Source of the DNA: Clostridium cadaveris
GTDB lineage: Bacteria; Bacillota; Clostridia; Clostridiales; Clostridiaceae
DNA length: 64,000 bases
Assembly (NCBI RefSeq): GCF_020911725.1
Contig: NZ_CP076620.1
Coordinates: 1,926,501 to 1,990,500 of the forward strand
Reading direction: 5' to 3'
The position numbers and the translations under genes were made by a program. Below the pieces are notes generated by a model that made no database searches, was not told where the DNA came from, and saw only the letters and a list, made by a program, of their open reading frames with translations. Positions 1 to 9,236 of this stretch are shown piece by piece; the stretch's first letter is position 1, and each line of letters opens with the position of its first letter.

Positions 1-402
1 GCACTTACAGAGTTTATAGAAAGTGGTCAATACGACATATACGTTGCTCAAATTAAAAAATATTATGCTCAAAAGCTAAAATTATTGAAACAAGTATTTG
101 ATAAAAATCCTATAAACGGTCTATCCTATAATATACCTCTAAACGGATTTTTTTCTTATGTCAATCTTCCATCAACCATATCTTTTTCTGAACTTTATAA
201 TGCGCTAAGTCTTCAAAATATAGAAATAAGAAATATGAAGTATTTTACCTTAAATGAAGATACAATTACAAATTCTGCTAGACTAAGCGTTTCAAACATA
301 AACGATGAAAATGTTATAGAAGGAGCAGAAGTCTTTTTAAGGCAAGTTAATGAATTATTGCGCATGCGCCGTAATAAAGCAAACAGTATGATTGAATTGT
401 AA
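1..402 (+). CDS. MocR-type (GntR/aminotransferase) regulator, C-terminal end only
   Basis: The reading frame is open from the first base, so the gene begins outside the window. The 133 visible residues match the end of the fold-type I aminotransferase domain of MocR/PdxR-like regulators: an ALTEFIESGQYD segment followed by a Tyr/Lys-rich helix (IKKYYAQK), then the small domain ending in FLRQVNELLR. In this family an N-terminal GntR winged helix binds DNA and the PLP domain senses a ligand; neither the winged helix nor the PLP lysine is visible here. The target is unknown. A two-component pair follows after about 30 bases on the same strand. A plain aminotransferase is the alternative. Confidence 0.7.
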   Translation, partial: ALTEFIESGQYDIYVAQIKKYYAQKLKLLKQVFDKNPINGLSYNIPLNGFFSYVNLPSTISFSELYNALSLQNIEIRNMKYFTLNEDTITNSARLSVSNINDENVIEGAEVFLRQVNELLRMRRNKANSMIEL

Positions 403-432
403 ATTATATAAATAATTATGTTAGGTGGTATT

Positions 433-1110
433 ATGAATAAACAAATTTTAATAGCAGAAGACGAACCTAGAATGAGAAGGTTAATAAAAGATTATCTATC
501 AAAAGAAGATTTTTCAATTGTTGAGGCTTCTAACGGAAAGGAAGCTTTAGATCTATTTCAAAATCATAAATTTGATTTATTAATTTTAGATATAATGATG
601 CCTCTTTTAAACGGTTTTGACCTTTGCAAAGCCATAAGAGAAATCTCAAACATCCCTATCATAATCTTAACTGCACGTGCTGATGATGACGATGAAGTAA
701 TGGGTTATGATTTAGGAGCAGATGACTATATAACTAAGCCATTTTCTCCCAAAATCCTTGTAGCTAAGGTAAAGGCACTTCTTAGAAGACTTGATGACCT
801 TAATATCACTAATGCCTTCATAAATATAAACAGTCTCTCAATAAATAAAACTTCTCATGAAGTTACAATAAATGGAGAAATCTTATCATTATCTCCAAAA
901 GAATATGATCTCCTAATCTTTTTAGCAGAAAACAAAAATTCTGTGTTTTCTAGAGATACTCTTTTAGATAAAGTTTGGGGATATGATTTTGATGGTGATA
1001 TACGGACTGTAGATACTCATATAAAAAGACTGAGAGAAAAGCTGAGAGAATATAGTAGTTTAATAATTACAGTCAGAGGAAGTGGATATAAACTTGAATA
1101 TAAAGATTAA
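433..1110 (+). CDS. OmpR/PhoB-family response regulator
   Basis: A 225-residue two-domain regulator. The receiver domain (about 1-120) has the acidic pocket (AEDE near 8-11), phospho-acceptor Asp53 in LLILDIMMP, the switch Thr in IILTAR and the conserved Lys in YITKPF. The C-terminal winged helix (about 130-225) has the OmpR signature SPKEYDLL and VDTHIKRLREKL. The start at 433 is chosen because an AGGTGG ribosome site lies just upstream; an in-frame ATG at 418 lies before that site. The end overlaps the following histidine kinase, so the two are translationally coupled. The regulated genes cannot be told from the sequence. Confidence 0.93.
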   Translation: MNKQILIAEDEPRMRRLIKDYLSKEDFSIVEASNGKEALDLFQNHKFDLLILDIMMPLLNGFDLCKAIREISNIPIIILTARADDDDEVMGYDLGADDYITKPFSPKILVAKVKALLRRLDDLNITNAFININSLSINKTSHEVTINGEILSLSPKEYDLLIFLAENKNSVFSRDTLLDKVWGYDFDGDIRTVDTHIKRLREKLREYSSLIITVRGSGYKLEYKD

Positions 1111-2611
1111 AAAGAATATAACCAATAAACTATTCTTTATAACATCTTTAGTTCTGCTAGTTTTTCTTATCTTTTCCTTAGCTTTTCAAAGTATGTTCTT
1201 TGGAGATTTTTATTTAAAAAGAAAAACTAACAATCTTAAAGAAGATGTTGTAAAATTTAAACTCAATTATTCCTATAATATAACAGACGACTATAAACTC
1301 TATTCAAGTATGCAGAGTTTTGAGGCTATGAACAATGCTAAGATTGCTGTTTTATCTAATGTAGGTGAAATTGTATATCTTCCTAACCCTAAAAACCAAT
1401 TAGATGATACTAGAAAAAGTACATTACATAACATATTAAAAGATCTCATAGATAATGGTACATTTTCTGATGTTCTAACTGGCAAAAAAGAAACCGTAAC
1501 TACACTGATAAACGATTATAACTTGAATTCAAAAAATATAGTTTGTATAAGTGCTATATCTTTAAAGGAAAAAAATGATGCCATCATAATAGCATATTCA
1601 CCTTTTCAACCTATAGAGGAAGCCAGCTCTATTATAAAAAGCTTTTATATCTATTTAGCCTTATTTGCTCTAGTCGTTATAATAGTACTTTCTATAATAT
1701 ATACCAATATAATCTCAAAGCCTTTAGTAAAAATCAATCAAGTTGCATTGAAATTAAGTAACCTTGATTTTTCTGAAACGTGTCCTATAGAAAGTGAAGA
1801 TGAAATAGGAAATCTAGCTAAAACTTTAAATTTCTTATCTTTAAATCTTAATAATGCTTTGAAAGATTTAAATACAGCTAACTCAAATTTAAAGAAAGAC
1901 ATAGAAAATGAAAAGAAATTAGAAGCTATGCGTAAAGAGTTCGTAGCAAATGTTTCCCATGAATTAAAAACTCCTATAGCCTTAATTGAAGGTTATGCAG
2001 AAGGTATCAAAGATGGAATTGTGGAAGAAGGAGAAATCGATGATTATCTAGATGTAATAATAGATGAGTCTCATAAAATGAATTCCTTAGTTATGGATAT
2101 GCTTGAACTTAGTAAGCTGGAATCTCCTAATTTCAAACTTAACTTAACAGATTTTTCTATAATATCTCTTATAAATAAATGCTGCAAAAATTTAGATCAT
2201 TTTGTAGCAAAGAAAAATTTAAAAATAAATTATCTTAAAGACGACTTTTTAGTTGTTGGTGATGAATTTAGAATTAACGAAGTGATAACTAACCTTTTAA
2301 CCAATGCAATAGAACATTCTAAAGATAATTCTTCAATAGATATAGTTATTGATGATTTAAAAGATACTGTCAAAGTAAATATAATAAATTATGGGAATTC
2401 CATTCCAAAAGAAGAGATGAAAAATATTTGGGACAAATTCTATAAAATTGACAAATCAAGAAATAGAATTTTAGGAGGCACAGGTCTTGGTCTTGCCATA
2501 GTAAAAAATATACTTGTGCTACACAAAAGCAGATTTGGAGTAAAAAACATATCAGATAAGATTTGTTTTTTCTTCACCTTAAATAAATCTTCAAAAGGAG
2601 AAAATCTTTAG
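1082..2611 (+). CDS. Sensor histidine kinase, partner of the upstream response regulator
   Basis: About 509 residues in the order: membrane segment (about 15-40), extracellular sensor region (about 40-180), second membrane segment (about 185-210), HAMP linker, HisKA domain with the phospho-acceptor His near 293 in SHELKTP, and HATPase domain with N box (NLLTNAIEHS) and G box (GGTGLGLAIVKN). It would sense an envelope signal and phosphorylate the OmpR-type partner. The start is uncertain: GTG at 1082 lies only one base after AGAGGA, while TTG at 1094 has a better spaced GGAAGTGG. The last codons form one arm of the terminator shared with the convergent SDR gene. Confidence 0.92.
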   Translation: MDINLNIKIKKNITNKLFFITSLVLLVFLIFSLAFQSMFFGDFYLKRKTNNLKEDVVKFKLNYSYNITDDYKLYSSMQSFEAMNNAKIAVLSNVGEIVYLPNPKNQLDDTRKSTLHNILKDLIDNGTFSDVLTGKKETVTTLINDYNLNSKNIVCISAISLKEKNDAIIIAYSPFQPIEEASSIIKSFYIYLALFALVVIIVLSIIYTNIISKPLVKINQVALKLSNLDFSETCPIESEDEIGNLAKTLNFLSLNLNNALKDLNTANSNLKKDIENEKKLEAMRKEFVANVSHELKTPIALIEGYAEGIKDGIVEEGEIDDYLDVIIDESHKMNSLVMDMLELSKLESPNFKLNLTDFSIISLINKCCKNLDHFVAKKNLKINYLKDDFLVVGDEFRINEVITNLLTNAIEHSKDNSSIDIVIDDLKDTVKVNIINYGNSIPKEEMKNIWDKFYKIDKSRNRILGGTGLGLAIVKNILVLHKSRFGVKNISDKICFFFTLNKSSKGENL

Positions 2612-2627
2612 ATTTTCTCCTTTTTAA
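2594..2627. terminator. Bidirectional intrinsic terminator
   Basis: A 14-bp arm (AAAAGGAGAAAATC) and its complement around a TTTA loop, with T runs on both strands. It serves the histidine kinase and the convergent SDR gene and overlaps the last kinase codons. Confidence 0.85.
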
Positions 2628-3364
2628 TACATTCCGCCATCAACTGTTATAACTTGAGAATTTATGTATTCTGCGTCTTTTGAGCATAAAAAAGCCACTG
2701 CTTTTCCTATGTCCTCTCCTTTTCCAAACTCACCTACAGAGATTCCTTCCTTTAATTCATTTTTTTCTTCTTCACTAAGCCAGTTATTCATTCCTGTTTC
2801 TATCACACCAGGGGATATAGCATTTACTCTTATTCCATTTAAAGCCATTTCCTTTCCTAATGCCTTTGTGAAACTATTTATAGCTCCTTTAGATGCCGAA
2901 TAAACTGCTTCACATGACCCACCTACATTTCCCCATATGGAAGATATATTAACTATTCTTCCGTATTTTTTTGTAACCATACATGGAAGCACACAATGAC
3001 ATGTATACATTACACCTTTTAAATTTACATTAATTAGATTGTCTATCTCCTCTAATTTTATATCCATAAATAAATTTCTTATGCTTATTCCTGCATTATT
3101 AACCAAGATGTCTATCTTGCCATAGTTATCAATAACCTTAGAAACTAAGCTTTTTACATCTGTATATTTAGAAACATCACCTTTAACGCCTATAGCATAT
3201 CCACCAAAAGATTCTATAATCCTTATTGTTTCTTCACATCCCTCTCTATCTTTATTATAATTCACAGCTACCATAGCTCCTTCTTTAGCAAGTTCTATAG
3301 CTATGGCTCTTCCTATACCTTTTGACGCTCCGGTAACTAATGCCACATTTCCTTTTAATTTCAT
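2624..3364 (-). CDS. SDR-family NAD(P)-dependent oxidoreductase (FabG-like)
   Basis: A 246-residue classical short-chain dehydrogenase. It has the Gly-rich cofactor motif TGASKGIGRAIA (about 11-22), NNAGIS near 90, and the catalytic Ser plus YSASKGA Tyr/Lys motif near 140-165. The C-terminus ends in VITVDGGMY, as in FabG and glucose dehydrogenase relatives. Asn at the residue after NYN suggests NADP(H), but this is not certain. A GGAGG lies just before ATG 3364. It stands alone, convergent with the histidine kinase and divergent from the lipid kinase, not in a fatty-acid cluster, so a role as the main 3-oxoacyl-ACP reductase is not supported; the substrate is unknown. Confidence 0.88.
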   Translation of the reverse strand: MKLKGNVALVTGASKGIGRAIAIELAKEGAMVAVNYNKDREGCEETIRIIESFGGYAIGVKGDVSKYTDVKSLVSKVIDNYGKIDILVNNAGISIRNLFMDIKLEEIDNLINVNLKGVMYTCHCVLPCMVTKKYGRIVNISSIWGNVGGSCEAVYSASKGAINSFTKALGKEMALNGIRVNAISPGVIETGMNNWLSEEEKNELKEGISVGEFGKGEDIGKAVAFLCSKDAEYINSQVITVDGGMY

Positions 3365-3477
3365 ATTTCCTCCATTTAATACATGTATTTCTTTATATTT
3401 TTTTGCAATTATTATATAATTATTGTATTACATATTATTATATTAATCTATATATTGCAGCGAAAGAGAGTAGTATT

Positions 3478-4359
3478 ATGAGACATCTATTTATTATAAA
3501 CCCTTCATCGGGAAAAGGTAAAAGTTTATCATATATCCCACTTATACATGAACTATTTGATGATAAAAAAGATCAATATGTAATAGAAATAACGAAATAT
3601 CCAGGACATGCTAGCGAAATAGTTGGACAGTACATTAAAGATGAAGATTTTTTTGTCTATGCTGTAGGAGGAGATGGAACTTTAAATGAAATAGCTAACA
3701 TCTTGGTCAATACTAATAATGCTTTAGGAGTTATTCCTTGTGGTACAGGTAATGATTTTATAAGAAGTTTTATACATTCTAAAAACTACAAAAATATTCT
3801 TGAAAGAACAGTAAATGGAAAGATAGAAGTTATAGATACCGCTAAAGCAAATAATAGATATTTCGTAAATATTGCATCTATAGGATTCGATTCAAATGTA
3901 GTTTATAATGCCAGACTATTTAAAAAGAAAAAATTCATACCATCAAGTATGTCTTATTTATTGAGTTTATTCTATACTCCTTTTAAATTTAAAAGTATTC
4001 CAATGAATATAACCATTGATAATATAACAATAAAAAGCAATAATCTTTTATTTGCTGTATGCAACGGTTCATATTACGGAGGCGGAATACCTATAAGCCC
4101 TCATTCTTCTATGAATGATGGTATTTTAGACATATGTATGGTAAAATCCTGCCGTTTATTCAGGCTGCTGCGTTGCCTTCCAAAAGCATTATCAGCAAAT
4201 CATACCAATATAGAAGAAGTATCTTTTTATAAAGGTAATAACATACACGTTCAAAGTAATTATGAATTTATTGTTCAAGCTGATGGTGAATTGACAACCT
4301 GTAATGATATGACCTTTGAATTCTATCCAAATTCTCTTAGAATTCTAAAACCTCAATAA
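3478..4359 (+). CDS. Diacylglycerol kinase-family lipid kinase (YegS/DagK-like)
   Basis: A 293-residue soluble kinase with the catalytic domain of the diacylglycerol/sphingosine kinase superfamily: N-terminal IINPSSGKGK nucleotide motif, GGDGTLNE near residue 64, and PCGTGNDFIRS. In Firmicutes such proteins phosphorylate diacylglycerol or related lipids at the inner membrane face, recycling lipid headgroup turnover products; the exact lipid is not predictable. The start at 3478 fits the conserved RHLFIINP beginning; the open frame extends upstream but its extra residues are hydrophobic noise. The ribosome site (GAAAGAGAG) is weak. Expressed divergently from the SDR gene. Confidence 0.88.
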   Translation: MRHLFIINPSSGKGKSLSYIPLIHELFDDKKDQYVIEITKYPGHASEIVGQYIKDEDFFVYAVGGDGTLNEIANILVNTNNALGVIPCGTGNDFIRSFIHSKNYKNILERTVNGKIEVIDTAKANNRYFVNIASIGFDSNVVYNARLFKKKKFIPSSMSYLLSLFYTPFKFKSIPMNITIDNITIKSNNLLFAVCNGSYYGGGIPISPHSSMNDGILDICMVKSCRLFRLLRCLPKALSANHTNIEEVSFYKGNNIHVQSNYEFIVQADGELTTCNDMTFEFYPNSLRILKPQ

Positions 4360-4361
4360 AA

Positions 4362-4399
4362 ACAAAGGATATGCCTAATTTGGTATATCCTTTGTTTTA
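4362..4399. terminator. Bidirectional intrinsic terminator
   Basis: Arms AACAAAGGATAT and ATATCCTTTGTT with flanking A and T runs, between the convergent lipid kinase and MazG-like genes. The minus-strand gene ends inside the structure. A diverged copy of this whole segment lies at 12332-12470. Confidence 0.8.
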
Positions 4400-4719
4400 T
4401 CTTCATAGGACTTATCTACAGCTTTTAAGATTATTCCTTGTTCAAAGCCGCCTTTTAATTCTCTCTTCTTTTCTCGCTCTTTTTTCAAATCTTCCTCACT
4501 ATATCCTTTTGCTTTTGCTATAGCAAATAATACTTCCATAATATCTGCTAGTTCTTCTAAGGATTCTGTTTCTATAAATTCATTTATTTCTTCTTTAAGC
4601 TTTTCTTTGAGAGCTCTAAAATAGCCAGTTCTGCTTATTTTTTCAGCTTCATATCTAAATCCTGATTCTTCTATGATGTTTGGTACTGCATCTCTAACCA
4701 TCTTATTATATGGTTTCAT
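4375..4719 (-). CDS. MazG-like nucleoside triphosphate pyrophosphohydrolase
   Basis: A 114-residue all-alpha protein starting MKPYNKMVRDAVP. It has the MazG/HisE-type metal-binding signature: EEINEF, then EELADIMEVLFAIA, with acidic residues spaced over two helices. Family members hydrolyse NTPs or dNTPs to the monophosphate and pyrophosphate, a housecleaning role in the cytoplasm. ATG 4719 is preferred over an upstream GTG at 4728 because the latter overlaps the AAAGG ribosome site. The last about 30 codons and the terminator are repeated in decayed form at 12.3 kb. Confidence 0.85.
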   Translation of the reverse strand: MKPYNKMVRDAVPNIIEESGFRYEAEKISRTGYFRALKEKLKEEINEFIETESLEELADIMEVLFAIAKAKGYSEEDLKKEREKKRELKGGFEQGIILKAVDKSYEDKTKDIPN

Positions 4720-4802
4720 AGTAACCACGCCTTTACTATAAATATTTATTACTTATAGTTTCTCACTTAAACCATATTCTATTCATTACAATAGTACACT
4801 TA

Positions 4803-6197
4803 TCATCTAACAAACTCATATACTTTTCCTCCACATTTATGAATCAATTCATAGTCATGTGTAATAACTATAATAACTTTTCCTAAAGATTTCATCTCAT
4901 AAAGATAGTCAATAATTTTCATCATCTTTCCTCTACAAAGACCACTGGTTGGCTCATCTAAAATTATTATAGGCTTATTTGATACCTTTGCAAGTCCAAT
5001 TAGAAGTCTTTGCTTTTCTCCTCCCGATAAAATCTGAGGATGGAAATCTTTTTTATCATATAATTCTAACTCCTCTAAAACCCTTTTCTTTAAATCATCA
5101 TTAGAACTTGCAATTGATATCTCTTGCCAAACCGACTCTGTAAAAAGCTGATAATTTACATCTTGCATTACCATAGAAATATATTCATAGTTTTTCTCTA
5201 TTTTTTTACCTGCAAAAAAACTTCTTCCCTTTCCATTTAAAAGCCCAGATAATTTTTTTATAAATGTAGTTTTTCCAACTCCGTTTTCACCTATGATAAA
5301 ATTAATTCCAGCCTGAAAAGATATGCTCATATCAAGAATCTTGTTTTTATCATAATACGCTAAAAACTTTTCACATTTCAATAATCCAGATTTATCTTTC
5401 TCCTCATCACCATGGTCTAGCCTTATTGTATTGAACTCTAAATTGCTCAAATCTTTCTTCACAATTTCTTTAAGTGTCCTCAACTCATATTTATCAGAAA
5501 TATCTTCTAACAAAGACTTTTTTGAATCAACCACATTAAAAACATTCATATTATTATTATGCAAAACCACAAATTTACTCATGATATCTGTGAGATAATA
5601 TAATCTATGTTCAGCAATAATGATTATTTTTCCCATAGATTTTAATTTGAGCAACGTATTTTTTAACAGTTCAATAGATTGTTTATCTAAAGAAGCTGAT
5701 GGCTCATCAAAAAGATATATATTATTATCCATACATGCTACAGCTGTAATTGCAACAAGCTGTTTCTCTCCTCCTGAAAGAGTAAATATATTTTTATCAA
5801 GTAAATGAACTGTATTAAGCTTTGTTGTATATTCATCTATAGTTTCTAAGATTTTATCCTTTTTTATATTTCTATTTTCTAAAGCAAATGCAAGTTCATC
5901 TGTAGTATTGATACAGTAAAACTGTGTCTTAGGATTTTGAAACACAGTAGACACAAAGCGGCTTCTATTTGATATATTTTTTTCAAGTATCGATTCACCA
6001 TCAAATTCTATGTCTCCACTTATTTGAACACCATCAGTTTCAAATAAGATTCCATTTATCGACTTTAATAAACTACTTTTCCCACATCCAGATTTTCCAC
6101 TAATGACAGCAATTTCTCCTCTTTGAACTTCCAAATTAGCTTTTTCAAAGATAGTTGCTTCTTTGTATCTTATTCCAAAATCCTTTATCTTAAGCAT
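4803..6197 (-). CDS. ECF transporter ATPase, two ABC domains in one chain (EcfA-EcfA' fusion)
   Basis: A 464-residue protein with two complete ABC ATPase halves. Half 1: Walker A GKSGCGKSS near 35, signature LSGGEKQ, Walker B IYLFDEPSASLD. Half 2: Walker A GENGVGKTT near 308, signature LSGGEKQRL, Walker B IIILDEPTSGL. ECF transporters need two ATPases to drive the S and T subunits; many Firmicutes encode them as separate genes, here they are one chain. It overlaps the T-subunit gene by 8 bases and is the last gene of the five-gene operon read from 10977. Expected on the inner membrane face as the power unit for uptake. Confidence 0.9.
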   Translation of the reverse strand: MLKIKDFGIRYKEATIFEKANLEVQRGEIAVISGKSGCGKSSLLKSINGILFETDGVQISGDIEFDGESILEKNISNRSRFVSTVFQNPKTQFYCINTTDELAFALENRNIKKDKILETIDEYTTKLNTVHLLDKNIFTLSGGEKQLVAITAVACMDNNIYLFDEPSASLDKQSIELLKNTLLKLKSMGKIIIIAEHRLYYLTDIMSKFVVLHNNNMNVFNVVDSKKSLLEDISDKYELRTLKEIVKKDLSNLEFNTIRLDHGDEEKDKSGLLKCEKFLAYYDKNKILDMSISFQAGINFIIGENGVGKTTFIKKLSGLLNGKGRSFFAGKKIEKNYEYISMVMQDVNYQLFTESVWQEISIASSNDDLKKRVLEELELYDKKDFHPQILSGGEKQRLLIGLAKVSNKPIIILDEPTSGLCRGKMMKIIDYLYEMKSLGKVIIVITHDYELIHKCGGKVYEFVR

Positions 6198-6903
6198 ATT
6201 TCCCCCTTATATAAAATCCAATTAATAAGAACATAATCAAGAAAAATATATAATCTATCTCCTTTATCTTTGATGTAGAAATACTGCTTCTTTTAACGCC
6301 TATCTCCATGCCCCTTGTAAGAGCAGAAATTGCAACCTCATCAGCAGTACGTGTCAAACACATCAGTAAAGGGACTGTTCTATATTCAAATAATTTCAAT
6401 GGATTCAAGATTAACCTTTTTGTTGTAAGTCCGTGCAAATACATTGCATCCTTGATTTGGCTGTAATCCTCTCTAAAAGTATAAAAGAATCTTGCCATTA
6501 CAGTTATAGGAATAACAATTTGATCAGGTATTTTCATTTTTTTTAAAGAACAAACAAGTTCACTCATATCTGTTGACACCAAAGTATATTTACCCATCAT
6601 AAGACCTGGAAGCATTCTTAAAAACAACATTGATATAAAAAGAAATAGAGATGTCAGTATACCTGTTGCATTATACAAGAAATACTTTTGAATAATGCTT
6701 GCTACAATAATAAAAATTCCTCCTTTTAATGCTTCCTTGTATCTTCTTTCAGAGATTAAAAGTACATAAGGCAATAGTGATGCTGCTACAGCTACAGCAA
6801 GATATTTTTGCTGTAAATTTCCAAGCAGTAAGGTGTATGATATAACAATAGTCATAAATAGCTTTGTTCTAAAGTCTAATCTCTGCCTCCATATAGCTAT
6901 CAC
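6190..6903 (-). CDS. ECF transporter T component (EcfT/CbiQ-like)
   Basis: A 237-residue membrane protein with about five hydrophobic segments and, near 150-175, the coupling helix region of EcfT (KDAMYLHGL, then ALTRGMEIG with the Ala-Arg-Gly type motif) that contacts the ATPases. The start is GTG 6903, with AGGAGG ten bases before it. It lies between the S component and the fused ATPase with almost no spacing, so the set forms a self-contained ECF module rather than relying on a shared housekeeping EcfAAT. The substrate is set by the S component and is unknown. Confidence 0.87.
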   Translation of the reverse strand: MIAIWRQRLDFRTKLFMTIVISYTLLLGNLQQKYLAVAVAASLLPYVLLISERRYKEALKGGIFIIVASIIQKYFLYNATGILTSLFLFISMLFLRMLPGLMMGKYTLVSTDMSELVCSLKKMKIPDQIVIPITVMARFFYTFREDYSQIKDAMYLHGLTTKRLILNPLKLFEYRTVPLLMCLTRTADEVAISALTRGMEIGVKRSSISTSKIKEIDYIFFLIMFLLIGFYIRGKYA

Positions 6904-6908
6904 GTATT

Positions 6909-7502
6909 CTATACCTCCTTGATCATACCAGCTTTAACAAAGTGTTTCTTAAGAATCGAAATTCCAATAGTGCACCCAATATATACCCCAAGCATTCCAA
7001 AGATAGTTATAGGTACTAAAGACCAATTTGGTAGAACGCTCATCATTTTATTTGCATAGTCCTGACCATATCCCATCTGCAACATTTGTTCAATATATTT
7101 TTCTCTTGCAAAGAAAATGGGAATCCAGTTTCCGAGTCCAGAAAGAGATGCAACTACAAATGCAAGTCTTGCATGATTCGTACTGCTGTACCCTCCTTTT
7201 TTAAGTACAATCTCACCAAAAATGCTTCCAAAGATAGCTGTTACTAACATCCATGGTCCATGACCCGTTACTACAAATATAATTGCAATAATCATCTGCT
7301 CAATAAACAGCATTCCAGGCTTTTTTATCTTTGTTGAAAACAACATACTCACAGGTCCTGCAAATAATCCTGTAATAAACGGAACAATTGGCATCAGAAT
7401 AGGAACGAAACCAATCATACCTCCAATAAAGGTAAATATAAATATTAAAATTGTAAACAATCCTATATTAATTAAATCTTTTACATTTAATTTTTTATTC
7501 AT
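6909..7502 (-). CDS. ECF transporter S component, MptD/Trep_Strep family
   Basis: A 197-residue membrane protein with about five to six hydrophobic segments. Its layout (NVKDLINIGLFTILIFI at the start, GPWMLVTAIFGSIFGE in the middle) fits the Trep_Strep/MptD group of substrate-binding S components. S components give an ECF transporter its specificity; the ligand of this group is not established. It sits directly after two ABC half-transporters and before EcfT. A GGGGAGGG ribosome site precedes ATG 7502. The context (exporter-fold importers plus AraC regulator) suggests a chelated metal or siderophore-like ligand, which is inference. Confidence 0.8.
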   Translation of the reverse strand: MNKKLNVKDLINIGLFTILIFIFTFIGGMIGFVPILMPIVPFITGLFAGPVSMLFSTKIKKPGMLFIEQMIIAIIFVVTGHGPWMLVTAIFGSIFGEIVLKKGGYSSTNHARLAFVVASLSGLGNWIPIFFAREKYIEQMLQMGYGQDYANKMMSVLPNWSLVPITIFGMLGVYIGCTIGISILKKHFVKAGMIKEV

Positions 7503-7514
7503 TATTTCCCTCCC

Positions 7515-9236
7515 CTAGTATTTAAATACTTCTGCTAACTTTGCTTTTTCTACCAAATTATTATAAGTTTTTGATATAGATATTAATTCTTTGTGATTTC
7601 CAAACGCTTCAACTTCTCCGTTATCAATAACGACTATTTTGTCTACATTTTCAATAGATTTAAGTCTATGTGAAATAATAATTACAGTTTTGTTTTTTGT
7701 TAATTCATTTAAACTTTCTTGTATTTTTTTCTCATTATCCACATCTAAAGAAGCAGCAATTTCATCTAAAATGATAATAGGAGCATTCTTTAAAAAAGCT
7801 CTAGCTATGGATATTCTTTGTCTTTCTCCCCCAGATAAAGTTGCCCCATTTTCCCCAATTACTGTATCATATCCATTTGGAAGCCTATTAATAAACTCTT
7901 CGCAATTTGCTAAACGCGCTGCTTCTTTCACTTCTTTATCTGTAGCTTTTTTATTTCCTATCCTGATATTTTCCTTTATTGATGTATTAAAAAGTGTTAC
8001 ATCCTGAAAGACTATAGATATTTTTTTAAATAATGATTTTGTAGAAATATCTTTGATATCTACTCCACCAATTGTTATTTTCCCACCATCATAATCGTAA
8101 AGTCTAGAAATTAAACGAAGAATACTTGTTTTACCACACCCTGACATGCCTACAAGAGCAGTTACCTCATTTTGATTCGCAGTAAAGCTTATATCTTTAA
8201 GAACTTTTGTATCATCATTATAAGTAAAAGATACATTTTTTAGTTCTATATCATAATCCATAATTTCTTTATCTTCTCCTTTTTGAATCTCTGTACTTCT
8301 TATTTCTTTAATGCGATTAATCATAGAATCAATATAATAAAGCTCTGCGATATTTTGGCTTACTCCATCTACACCTTCTTTAATTTTTATAGATGCTAAA
8401 ATGTATCCAATAAGATATAAAATATTTATTTCTCCTTTTAAAAGCAATCCCATTCCAACCAATATTACAATTGCAAAAGCCACTTGAACAACAAGCCCAG
8501 ATAAAAGTAGAGGAACAGCAGCTGTAAACTCAGCTTTTAAATGAATTTTTTCACCCTCTTCCATTTTTTTATATAGACTATTTTTTATATTTTTTGTTAA
8601 ACCAAAACTCTTTATCTCTTGATGCAATTCAATTGCTTCTTGGAAACTATCCGAATTATCTCTAAGCTTCGTATAATATTTAACGTTTTCTCTTAATTGA
8701 ATTTTTTTAGACCAAACAATCAATAAAAATCCTATTATAATTGGTAAAACAACAGACAAGCCTAACTTTAAATTTCCTTTTAATAAAAGAATAGATACAA
8801 GCGGAAAAAACATAAAGAAACCAATTGTCTTTGCTATTGCATGACTCATAGCGTGTTCAATAGCTGTAACATCAGCCATAATTGTCTGGGATAGATCAGA
8901 TAAATTATGCTTAGAAAAATAAGAAAGCGGAAGCTTGCTCAAAGTATCTGCAATATCCATTCTTAAATTAGCACTCTCTTTATAGGTAGCATTATAAAGA
9001 GTATTATATTCTATCCTTAAAAGTAAATACATAAGAACAAGAATTATAATGGAAAAACTTATATAAAAGACATTGCTTTTTACATTTCCCAAAACAAGTT
9101 CATCAAATAAAATCATAAGAAGTATTGCTGGAATCATATTTACTATATATACAGAAAAGGATGCAAAACTCGCTTTCACTAAATCACTTGCACCTTTATC
9201 CGTTAGTGCAAAATATCTCTTAAACAAATTCTTCAT
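7515..9236 (-). CDS. ABC transporter half-molecule, membrane domain fused to ATPase (second of pair)
   Basis: A 573-residue type IV (exporter-fold) half-transporter: six membrane segments in about 1-300 and an ATPase domain with Walker A GMSGCGKTS near 363, signature LSGGERQRISIARA and Walker B IIILDEIAASLD. It overlaps the preceding half-transporter gene by 17 bases, a strong sign of a heterodimer. A pair with this fold next to an ECF module resembles YbtP/YbtQ and IrtA/IrtB, exporter-fold proteins that import siderophores. Export of a peptide or drug is the alternative, since direction cannot be read from the fold. Confidence 0.88.
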   Translation of the reverse strand: MKNLFKRYFALTDKGASDLVKASFASFSVYIVNMIPAILLMILFDELVLGNVKSNVFYISFSIIILVLMYLLLRIEYNTLYNATYKESANLRMDIADTLSKLPLSYFSKHNLSDLSQTIMADVTAIEHAMSHAIAKTIGFFMFFPLVSILLLKGNLKLGLSVVLPIIIGFLLIVWSKKIQLRENVKYYTKLRDNSDSFQEAIELHQEIKSFGLTKNIKNSLYKKMEEGEKIHLKAEFTAAVPLLLSGLVVQVAFAIVILVGMGLLLKGEINILYLIGYILASIKIKEGVDGVSQNIAELYYIDSMINRIKEIRSTEIQKGEDKEIMDYDIELKNVSFTYNDDTKVLKDISFTANQNEVTALVGMSGCGKTSILRLISRLYDYDGGKITIGGVDIKDISTKSLFKKISIVFQDVTLFNTSIKENIRIGNKKATDKEVKEAARLANCEEFINRLPNGYDTVIGENGATLSGGERQRISIARAFLKNAPIIILDEIAASLDVDNEKKIQESLNELTKNKTVIIISHRLKSIENVDKIVVIDNGEVEAFGNHKELISISKTYNNLVEKAKLAEVFKY